From positions 1 to 27,022 of IMG/VR virus record IMGVR_UViG_3300033182_000189: a DNA stretch of 27,022 nucleotides. One strand, written 5' to 3'. The position numbers and the translations under genes are program-made. The notes under the pieces were generated by a model. That model worked only from the letters and a program-made list of their open reading frames with translations, did no database searches and had not been told where the DNA came from. Within the stretch, counting starts at the first letter, position 1, and each line of letters starts with the position of its first letter. Source of the stretch: a virus. Of this stretch, positions 13,825-22,900 are shown piece after piece.

Positions 13825-16800
13825 ATGCCAAAATTAACAAGAAACTTTTTAAGAGGCCGCATGAACAAAGACGTCGATGAACGTCTTGTACCCGCAGGTG
13901 AGTATCGCGATGCGCAAAACATTCAAATAAGCACGTCAGAAGGCTCTGATGTAGGTGCTATTGAATCCGTATTAGGCAATACCAAGAAAAACTTGCGTTC
14001 AGCCAGCCCTGAAACATATTGGGATGTAGATTTTGGTTTAAGCAATCCACAGTGTGTCGGTTCTTATGCCGATAAACAAAACAATAAGATATACTGGTTC
14101 ATCACTTCTAGCGGTAACGCAGATGCTATTGCTGAATTTGATCAGGCTACCGGACTAATTGCGCCAGTCATTGTGGATAGAAACGGTGTACTTAACTTTT
14201 CACAGACAAGCTTTATAACCGCCATCAATGTACTTGAGGGTATGTTGCTATACACTGACGGTCGTGAAGAGCCAAAGAAAATCAACATTGCTAAGTTTAA
14301 AGCCGGCAGCACTGATTTCTTAACGCATACTATTGTACACGGCGCGCAGTTTACAGAAGCAAATATTACGGTTATTAAGAAGCGACCAAATATTGCCGCT
14401 TCAATGGAGCGTAAAGCTACCTTGAAGACTGGTACTGGCGTAGGTTGCGGTATTGATACTGTTGAAACCGATTATAACTTTGCACTTAGTGGCAGTACGC
14501 TGAATGTACCATCACCAATTGGCTCAAGCCATGACCTTACATTTGCAGCAGAAAATGATTGGGCTGTAAATGATATTATTATTCTAGAGGGTTCTAAACC
14601 AAAAGAAAAGAACCTTATTGATGAATACCGTGTGCGCGCTAAAGTAACTGCCGTGCCGTCGGGTTCTCCTTATATATATACTGTTGAAATTGAATCTATT
14701 TCTTCAGATATGATTAATGATACTCTTACATGGACGTGTGTGCTTGAAGAAGACCCACCAATGTTTGAGCTTAAGTTCCCGCGTTTTGCATACAGATGGA
14801 AGTACGAAGATGGCGAGTACTCAGGGTTTTCACCATTTACAGCACCAGCATTTATTGGTGATTCATTTATATACAAGAGCTCTCAAGCACATAATGAGGG
14901 CATGCAGAATAACCTTAGATATTTAAGACTATATGGTTTTGAAAGTGCACCTAGAGAAGTTGTTAAGATAGACATCTTATATAAAGAAACTAATTCAGCA
15001 GCTGTATACAAAGTAGATACCATCGATGCTACGGCAACGGAATACGAGATTAAGTCTGAAATCTTAGGGCCTATTATAGACCCTAATCAGTCTTTGCGTG
15101 TTTGGGATAACGTACCTAAAAAAGCAAAAGCGCAAGAGGTAGTGTCTAACCGCGTAGTATATGGTAATTATACTCAAGGTTACGATGTTGGTGATATAAC
15201 AATCTCAACCACCTTAAATCACATTTCACATCCGTCTTTAACAAATCCGCGGGCATCGTTAAAATCAATCCGCAATTACCAAATTGGCGTTGTGTATGGC
15301 GATGAATATGGTCGTGAAACACCTGTATTTACAAGTGATACAGCGGGTGCTATTATAAACAAAAGAAATTCTGTAAGCGTAAACAAGATTAAAGCTGAGA
15401 TTACATCGGCGGCGCCATCTTGGGCATCTTACTTTAAATACTATATTAAAGACACCGGTGGTGAATACTATAACTTAGCCCTTGACCGCTTTTATGCGGC
15501 AGATGATGGCAATGTATGGTTAGCTTTCCCAAGTGCTGAGCGTAATAAAGTTCAGGTTGGGGATTTCTTGGCATTAAAGAAAATCCATGATGATGACGCG
15601 GCAGTAATTGAAGACGCTAGGTATAAGATATTAGATATCTCTAATGAAGCGCCGGAAGATGTTGCTAATAAAAAGGTAAGTATTGTAACGCAAAATATCA
15701 GTGATACCATTAGTACTGGTGATACAGTATTAGATTTCCAAGGGCCTAATGCGGTTGAAAACCCTGAGTTTAACAAAGCATTCCAAGCGGGCAGGTTTGT
15801 AATTATCACTCATGCTAATGGTACATCTGACAGTTATGAGATACGTGATGGAGGCGCCGTTACTTCGAATACTGGCGCTAACAATGTAAACTACCGCGTA
15901 GAGCTTAAAGAGCCATTAGGAACAGAGATTGGCGGTGTAAACGTTTCTGTAAGCAGAATTCAGGTTATAGAATATAAAAGAGAACCAAGGAAAGTATACA
16001 ACGGTAAATTCTTTGTTAAGATATACCGTGATGTAAACTTTGAAGATTATATCGTTGACCCGCAGTTCCAGCTAAATCCAGTATACGAGCAACAATATAA
16101 TGTGCTCAATATTGAAAGTAATATAACAGATGATCCAGCTTCTGATGTTGATGGCAACATTGCTAGCTTTGCTTGGAGTGAATACGGACAAACGCCGGAC
16201 AATAATGCGCCAAGTGCATTAAGAGATTGGATGATAATTTCTTATGCACCCGCTGCGGATACCACGACATTACAATCTACACAAGCTTGGTTTAACGACG
16301 GGCTTGTTGAAGGGGCATTTATAAAGTTCAACAATGACCCGCTGCAGAAGTACTACAGAATAGACGGTGTAAGTACTGTAAACGTACAGAGAATAGGAGC
16401 TGCAAATGGCACGGATGACGACCGTATTATTAATAAGACTATTACTTTAAGCGAAATTCCTAGTAATGTTGGTAGTTGGACAGGCTCATCGCCAGATAAA
16501 TACTTGTTTAAGATTTACAAGCAGACTACAGATTGGGATGTACTATTAGACCAATTTAATATTGAGTTCTCATCACCTAACCCGGCTATTTTTGAAACCA
16601 TACCAAAAGAAGGTTTAGACTTAGATATATACTACGAAGCTAGTGATGCAATTCCTATCGCCAGCCACGGTAATAATATACAGCTCACATACTTTAACTG
16701 TTACAGCTTTGGTAATGGTGTTGAATCTAATCGTATTAGAGACGATTTCAACGCACCAACTATTGATAAAGGTTCTAAAGCATCGGCGCCATTAGACGAG

Positions 16801-18027
16801 CCATACGGCGAAGAAACTAGAAAGACTGGGTTAATTTACTCTGGTATATTTAATTCTCTTAGCGGCGTTAATAATCTTAATCAGTTTAACATGGCTGAAA
16901 AGATTACTAAAGACCTTGAGCCTATATATGGTGGTATTCAAAAGTTATATGCTAGAGATACGTCGTTGATCGCCTTCTGTGAAGACAAAGTATTTAAGAT
17001 GTTCATCGATAAAGATGCAATCTACAATGCTGATGGTAATCCAAATCTTATCGCGACTAACCGTGTGCTCGGTGATGCATCGACATTTGCTGGAGAATAC
17101 GGTATATCTAAAAATCCAGAGTCATTTGCAACATATGGGTTCAGAACATACTTTACAGATAAAGCACGAGGTGCGGTTTTAAGACTGTCTATAGACGGCC
17201 TCACGGTCATTTCAGACAAAGGAATGTCTGATTATATACAAGACGGATTAAAAGCCGCCACGGACAATATAATTGGCTTCTACGACGAAGATAGTAGCTC
17301 ATACAATGTTGTCATCGACCGCGAAACGTTGTCGTTTAAAGAAGGTGTAGACGGATGGCCAACTAAGTTGAGCTATATACCAGAATCTGCATTGTCATTA
17401 AACAATGAATTGTATTCATTTAACTCAGGTGAAATTTGGGAACACTCAAATACAACACGAGCAAACTTTTACGGCACACAATACGATTCTACCGTAAAAG
17501 TAATATTTAACGACGCTCCTGATAAAGTTAAAAACTTTAAATCACTATCTTACGACGGCGATGCAAACTGGGACGCGTTTATTACCACAAAAACACAAGA
17601 CGGTAAGGTTGACGAATGGAAAAAGAAAGAAGACCTTTACTATAACTTTATTAAAGGTTATTCTACGCAAAGCACGTCAGACTTTAGTGTACAAGGGATT
17701 GGCAAACCAAATGCCAATGCTTCAAGCACTGACGTTACATTTGATAAGCCTATAAATGTTTCTGTAGCGGTAGGTGATTTGCTATACAGGTCAGGCACTA
17801 ATCTCGCTACTATTACAGCAATCTCAACAGATAGGCTGACACTGACAGTGGGCACCAGCATTTCGTATAATACAACAGACTTCCTATATGTACACAAGCC
17901 AATGAGCACGTTTGTTTCTAGCGTAGTCGGTACTTACGCTGAGGTAGAGATGCGAATAGGGAATCAAGGAACTGCTAAGAACGAATTGTTCTCAATAGGT
18001 GCTGAAGCCTTTATAAGCAGTGAATAA
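13825..18027 (+). CDS. P22 gp10-like tail stabilization/hub protein, 1400 aa
   Basis: The product opens with GRMNKDVDERLVPAGEYRDA (residues 11-30), then NIQISTSEGSDVGAIESVLGN, the N-terminal signature of the phage stabilization family. In P22 gp10 this protein closes the head and forms the hub of the short tail. The rest is beta-rich with many Tyr/Gly/Asp, and a later segment GIQKLYARDTSLIAFCEDKV (about residues 1037-1056) resembles beta-propeller-like repeats of that family. At 1400 residues it is about three times the length of P22 gp10, so large domains must have been inserted, probably between residues 180 and 1000. In crAss-like phages an enlarged protein at this place forms the tail end ('muzzle'). 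No catalytic motif is visible. Confidence 0.75.
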   Translation: MPKLTRNFLRGRMNKDVDERLVPAGEYRDAQNIQISTSEGSDVGAIESVLGNTKKNLRSASPETYWDVDFGLSNPQCVGSYADKQNNKIYWFITSSGNADAIAEFDQATGLIAPVIVDRNGVLNFSQTSFITAINVLEGMLLYTDGREEPKKINIAKFKAGSTDFLTHTIVHGAQFTEANITVIKKRPNIAASMERKATLKTGTGVGCGIDTVETDYNFALSGSTLNVPSPIGSSHDLTFAAENDWAVNDIIILEGSKPKEKNLIDEYRVRAKVTAVPSGSPYIYTVEIESISSDMINDTLTWTCVLEEDPPMFELKFPRFAYRWKYEDGEYSGFSPFTAPAFIGDSFIYKSSQAHNEGMQNNLRYLRLYGFESAPREVVKIDILYKETNSAAVYKVDTIDATATEYEIKSEILGPIIDPNQSLRVWDNVPKKAKAQEVVSNRVVYGNYTQGYDVGDITISTTLNHISHPSLTNPRASLKSIRNYQIGVVYGDEYGRETPVFTSDTAGAIINKRNSVSVNKIKAEITSAAPSWASYFKYYIKDTGGEYYNLALDRFYAADDGNVWLAFPSAERNKVQVGDFLALKKIHDDDAAVIEDARYKILDISNEAPEDVANKKVSIVTQNISDTISTGDTVLDFQGPNAVENPEFNKAFQAGRFVIITHANGTSDSYEIRDGGAVTSNTGANNVNYRVELKEPLGTEIGGVNVSVSRIQVIEYKREPRKVYNGKFFVKIYRDVNFEDYIVDPQFQLNPVYEQQYNVLNIESNITDDPASDVDGNIASFAWSEYGQTPDNNAPSALRDWMIISYAPAADTTTLQSTQAWFNDGLVEGAFIKFNNDPLQKYYRIDGVSTVNVQRIGAANGTDDDRIINKTITLSEIPSNVGSWTGSSPDKYLFKIYKQTTDWDVLLDQFNIEFSSPNPAIFETIPKEGLDLDIYYEASDAIPIASHGNNIQLTYFNCYSFGNGVESNRIRDDFNAPTIDKGSKASAPLDEPYGEETRKTGLIYSGIFNSLSGVNNLNQFNMAEKITKDLEPIYGGIQKLYARDTSLIAFCEDKVFKMFIDKDAIYNADGNPNLIATNRVLGDASTFAGEYGISKNPESFATYGFRTYFTDKARGAVLRLSIDGLTVISDKGMSDYIQDGLKAATDNIIGFYDEDSSSYNVVIDRETLSFKEGVDGWPTKLSYIPESALSLNNELYSFNSGEIWEHSNTTRANFYGTQYDSTVKVIFNDAPDKVKNFKSLSYDGDANWDAFITTKTQDGKVDEWKKKEDLYYNFIKGYSTQSTSDFSVQGIGKPNANASSTDVTFDKPINVSVAVGDLLYRSGTNLATITAISTDRLTLTVGTSISYNTTDFLYVHKPMSTFVSSVVGTYAEVEMRIGNQGTAKNELFSIGAEAFISSE

Positions 18028-18058
18028 TACGTGATAATAAACTATAAACTAATTAAAT

Positions 18059-18778
18059 ATGTTAGGTGATATATTTGAAGGCGCTGTAAGATTTGGCGCA
18101 TCTTATATCGGCGGTAAAAAAAGACTGGCTAGACGTGAAGAAGCTCAAGCAGCTTACGATGCATCTATGGCTGACTATTTTAGCCAGGATACGTCTAACT
18201 TGTATTCTGGGTTAGAGAATGTCTATGAAGACCTAACCGTTAATCAACAAGCTGCACAGTTTCAAGCACAACAACAACAACAAGGTATGGCCGCCACTAT
18301 GGGGGCACTTAGCGCCGCTGCGGGTGGTTCAGGCATCGCAGCTTTAGCACAATCTTTAGCACAACAACAAGCAGCAAATGCTCAGGCAGCATCTGCAAGT
18401 ATTGGAATGCAAGAGTCTAATATTCAACGCATGCAGGCGGGTGAAGCTGGTAGATTACAAATGCTAGAGCGCAAAGGCGCCGAACAATCGAGGGCATTAA
18501 AAGCACAGCTTGCAGGCGAACGATTTATGATTGATGCCGGAGAATTAGCACAAAGTGAAGCTGCTATTCAAGCTGCACAAGCTGCAAGAACAGAGGCTCT
18601 TGGGCAAGTTGCCGGTGGTGTAGGTAATTTAGCCGGAACCGCAATTGGCGGTTTTATGGGTGCTGAAATGCCTATTGGTGAAAGTGGTGACGAATTATTT
18701 GATTTAGGAACTGCGGGTGGAAGAACGGCTTGGAATTCATACCGTAAAAGTCAAGCTTGGAAAGCATTAATAAAATAA
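18059..18778 (+). CDS. Putative internal virion (ejection) protein, 239 aa
   Basis: The 239-residue product is rich in Ala, Gln and Gly: a short amphipathic N-terminus (FEGAVRFGASYIGGKKR), the segment YEDLTVNQQAAQFQAQQQQQ (about residues 57-76), a Gly/Ala-rich stretch GALSAAAGGSGIAALAQSLA, a long Gln/Glu/Arg helix, and a glycine-rich C-terminal part (GGVGNLAGTAIGGFMG). This is the composition of small ejection proteins such as T7 gp14, which leave the head and insert in the host envelope. A pure CAA tract encodes five glutamines near 18269. Position between the stabilization gene and two larger putative internal proteins supports the call. Confidence 0.62.
   Translation: MLGDIFEGAVRFGASYIGGKKRLARREEAQAAYDASMADYFSQDTSNLYSGLENVYEDLTVNQQAAQFQAQQQQQGMAATMGALSAAAGGSGIAALAQSLAQQQAANAQAASASIGMQESNIQRMQAGEAGRLQMLERKGAEQSRALKAQLAGERFMIDAGELAQSEAAIQAAQAARTEALGQVAGGVGNLAGTAIGGFMGAEMPIGESGDELFDLGTAGGRTAWNSYRKSQAWKALIK
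18269..18283 (+). repeat. In-frame CAA microsatellite (5 copies)
   Basis: Five uninterrupted CAA codons encode a polyglutamine run inside the 239-residue internal virion-type protein. Unit gain or loss would keep the frame. Confidence 0.6.
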
Positions 18779-18782
18779 TAAA

Positions 18783-19982
18783 ATGGCAAAACAAGCAACT
18801 ATAGGTTCAGGCGTTGTCGCCGCAGCACGTGAAGTTTCTGCCGTTAAAGGTAAGTTTCAGGACTTAGGCGGTAAGTTTATGGCTGGTTATGAAAAAGCCA
18901 TGAAGTCTAAGAACGAGCGTGAAGCTGAAAATAAAGCCATTCAAGCGCAAGCTAATAAATACATAGGTCAATTTGACAGCTATGTAGATTTAGTGGATTA
19001 TGCAGACGAAGAAAAGAATTTAGTAAAAAACACCGTAGTAGGATATAGAAACGAGTTTATAGACTTGGCTAATGAGCTAGCGAAAACCGAAAATAAAAGT
19101 TCAGCTAGAGCACTTGAGCTGCAGGATGGCATGAATGATATTCGTTCTAAAATGGAACGTTTGCGCGGCAATCTAGAGGGTTTAGCTAAACTAAAAGTTG
19201 AATATGCTGCAGATTTTGATGCCGAAGTATATTCTAACTCTTCTAAAAATACAGACAATATATTAAGAGCTAACGCCATTCTTGAAGGTAAAATTTCAAG
19301 TATTGGGGCAGATGGCTCTTTAAATTTTGACGGATATAGCGTACCTGTAATGCAGCCGGACGGTTCTTTTACAGATATAAAAACAGAAGGTTTTTCTTAC
19401 AGCACTAAAAACTTTAAAAAGCCATTTAAAGTAGCAACAACAGAAGCAAAAGAAATTATAAATTTAGCGGATGCCCAAGCTATGGCTAAAGGGCCAATGC
19501 TAGACCATGTTCGCCAAGGTATTGCATTAAAAGTAGGTGATATATTGTCTAACGACGATGCTTTATACAGTATTTTGTCCAATTCAGAGCTGCAGCTAAT
19601 CCCGTTAAATAGCATCGACCCAGATGATCCTAATGCACGCGAAACAGCGGTTCAAATGATTACACAAGCAATTGTCGACGCAAGAGGGAGCGGATTAACC
19701 CCATCAGATAAAACTGATAAAGGCGGACGCGGTGGTGATTTACCCTCTTCTTTGGCAGTCGCAAAAAATCAATGGGCACAAGCTAAACAATCCTGGACAA
19801 ATAGGAACAAATTTAGCTTGAATACGGTTAATAAAGAAAAACTAACATTTAACCCGCGCCCAGATGGAAGCTGGGACGTTTTTGTTACGAACGACAAGGG
19901 TGTGCCCACGTTATATCAAGGTGGGCTAACTGTAAAATCGTTAGACGAAGTACAGTCGTTGTTTGGCTATAAATTTAATTAA
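18783..19982 (+). CDS. Putative internal virion protein, 399 aa
   Basis: The 399-residue product has a Gly/Ala N-terminus, a Lys/Glu/Gln-rich helical region (about residues 40-135, many Asn/Glu/Lys heptads), a central mixed domain, and a C-terminal part ending in a small beta segment (LTFNPRPDGSWDVFVTNDKG). I do not recognise a named family. It is four bases after the 239-residue ejection-type gene and 14 bases before the giant gene, so it probably belongs to the same set of proteins packed in the head and ejected with DNA. No signal peptide, membrane helix or catalytic motif is visible. Confidence 0.6.
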   Translation: MAKQATIGSGVVAAAREVSAVKGKFQDLGGKFMAGYEKAMKSKNEREAENKAIQAQANKYIGQFDSYVDLVDYADEEKNLVKNTVVGYRNEFIDLANELAKTENKSSARALELQDGMNDIRSKMERLRGNLEGLAKLKVEYAADFDAEVYSNSSKNTDNILRANAILEGKISSIGADGSLNFDGYSVPVMQPDGSFTDIKTEGFSYSTKNFKKPFKVATTEAKEIINLADAQAMAKGPMLDHVRQGIALKVGDILSNDDALYSILSNSELQLIPLNSIDPDDPNARETAVQMITQAIVDARGSGLTPSDKTDKGGRGGDLPSSLAVAKNQWAQAKQSWTNRNKFSLNTVNKEKLTFNPRPDGSWDVFVTNDKGVPTLYQGGLTVKSLDEVQSLFGYKFN

Positions 19983-19996
19983 TAAAATATATTCAC

Positions 19997-22900
19997 ATGT
20001 ATAAAAACGGTGAAGATACTATTTCAATCGAAGAAGCTACTTCCTTCGCAAACATTTTGGGTTTATCAGTAGAAGATTGGGCTAACACATATGGCTGGAC
20101 TCAAGACGAGGGAAAGCCATCGGAACCACTAGTAACAGCTCCGCTAGTGGGTCCAGTACCACAACAGCCCGCTGGGGAATCCAGATCGGGCGATATTTCT
20201 TTGGAGCAACAAGACTATGATATATTACCGGATTTACAGGCTTTAGCTAGTCAAGAAGCCGGTAAATTATCTTTGTTTAGACAAGAAGAAGAAGAAGGTG
20301 AGGCTGCTCTAGAGTCTTACTTTAAAAACATTGAGGGTCTAAACTTTGAGCAAACAGGCTTAGGTGATAATATATATATAGAATATACTGATCCTGCTAC
20401 TGGTAAAAAGCGTAGGTCTGCTACAATGTCTTTTGATACGGATAACAAAGCCGATATTGAAAGAAATTTAAATATATTAAATACTTTTATTACCACCAAT
20501 GTTCCGCAATCAGAGCTTAATAAAATAGGCAAAACCGTAGAGCAGTTAAAAAAGCAAAGACAAGACGAAATTGTTAATTTAGTTCCGCAAGAAAGAATTA
20601 CTGAAATTAACAATACGTTCAATGCTGAAGACCTATTTGATGCGAGAATAGAAGATAAAATTGTAACGGCACCCGGCATAACCGGCGGGGCTGTAACAAA
20701 AGTTGAAGTAAAGCCCTACGAGGCTGAACTAAAAGAAGCTGAAAAAGCTTTAAGACGTAAGGCTATGCAACTTGGCATTACCTTAACAGACAAGCAGATT
20801 AAAGAGCAGGCAAAAACTGTAGTTAGAGAGAACTTAATACAGTCTACAATACTGGACGAAAAAATTGCTCGTAACAAACAACTTATAAAAGAAGGTAGAA
20901 AGCAAGCAGACGGCGGGTGGAATTACGAGATCATGCCGAATGGCGTTGCTGTAGCCACTTTTAAAGATAAAGACCACACGGCACAAGAAGAAAGATTTAT
21001 TGCTGACGTTCTTCTTAAAAAAGAGCAAACTCAAGAATACGACACTATTGTAGAAAAAGCCATAGCTGCTAAATACGAGCATGACTTGGTGGTGTCAACA
21101 TATGCGAGATTAGCTAATGTTGCGGCACCAGGCGAACCAACTTTAGTTGAAGACCCTAATAAAGAAGATAAACTGAAGCGTTTAGATAACGACTTAAACT
21201 ACTTGGGTATATACATAGATAAGAACAACCAAAATATGGTTGAGCTTAAAGATGGCACCGTAATGGCGGAAGAGTATGTAAAAGCTTTAAATACACTTTC
21301 TAAAAAGTATGAGGGCATTAAAGATCTGCCAGCGCAGTTGGACAAGCAAAAAGACGATGCTGCGGCAGCTTTAGAAGATACGAAATTAGCTCTTGATGCA
21401 TCTAGAAGAAACTACGACTTAGCTGAAAAAAGCCTAAACACTGTTGCCACTGGATTTGGCGATTTGGCGCTTAGTGCTATTCAATTAGGTTCGTACTTCA
21501 AGAAAATACAAGATCCTACCGCTATTATTGATTTAGTCAAAACAGGGGAGTTTGAGACAACGCAAGATGACTTAAATGTTTACTTTGCTAAAAAATGGCT
21601 AGATGAAACACGCGATTTATATCAAGCCGATGTAAGCTTTGAAGACGCCTTTAACGACCCTACAGTGTTTGGCGAATTTATGCTGCAAGAGATTAGCTCG
21701 CAAATTCCTATCTTAACCACAATGATACTTAGCGGCGGTTCAGCCTCATTTGTTGCCGGCGGTGCCTCAATGGGTGGGAAGATTATGGAAATGAAAGCTG
21801 AAGAAATTGAAGGCGTCGCTGACTACTCAGAAGCTGAAATTTTATTAAAAGGCGCTGGCTATGGTTTAGCTGAAGGTCTTTTTGCTGAAATTACAACAAC
21901 ACGTATTCTTAAAAACATTAAAGGCAAATGGACTAGTGCTGGGAAAAATAGCGCTGTGGACAATGGATTAAAACAATATATTAAAGCCAATGCCCCCGAG
22001 CTTATGCTAGAACCGTTCGCGGAAGCGGGCGGTGAAGTACTAACCACAGGAGCGCAGAACCTTATAGACGGCAAAGACTTTACAGAAGGCATGGATCATT
22101 CTGGATTCTCCGGCTATTCTATAGGTTTGATCATGCAGGGTTTACCTTTCTTGCGCGGCGCTTACGTCTCTAAGTTTTCTGATTATAACATGCGTGAAGG
22201 CGCTAGGCAAAAGGCCGCTAAACTTGATGAGTTGCACACAAAGCTTGTCAATGCTAAAGGTGAATACGAAAAGCAAGGCATACTAGAAGAAATAGAAACT
22301 ACGTCACGCGAATACAGAGAAGAAGTTGAACGTGCCGAAGGGCTAATTAACAATAACCTTAGAGATACTCATGCTGAAAAGGTTATTCGTATTAGCAAGA
22401 TGCAAGTCGACTTGCAAAATAGAGTTATTGAAATTCAAAATAGCAATGATTCGCAGCAAACTAAAAACCAAAAAATTGAAGCACTTGAAAAACGCTTTCA
22501 AGCATTGGAGTCTGCTAAAAACAAAAGTTTGTCTGCAAATAATATGCAGCGCTATCGTCCTGAATTCGCTTTGCTAGAACAAACTGATAACGCTAGATAT
22601 AATCGCATTGTAGACAAGGCTAAAGCAAAAATTATAAGCGAAAGCGGCGAATACGACACAGAGCCAGATGCTAGAAAGATTGACCGTGTTGCCTACGAAA
22701 TATATCTTGAAGAAGATATTAAAGAGCGTAACAGAAACGCTAAAAACGTAGAAGGTGCTAACTTAATTGAATACCAAACTGTTGAAGAAGCTGTAGCCGC
22801 AATAGAAAGCGGTAAATTTGGCTTGCCTGAAGAATCAGCAAAATTAACCGCAGAGAGAGTTAAGAACGGCGATCACGGCTTTAAAATAGAAAATGGTGCG

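Noticed and set aside
22371-22577. 68-codon + strand frame inside the giant gene
   Set aside because: It overlaps the coiled-coil part of the giant protein, is Lys/Leu/Cys-rich as expected of an off-frame reading of that region, and has no independent start context.
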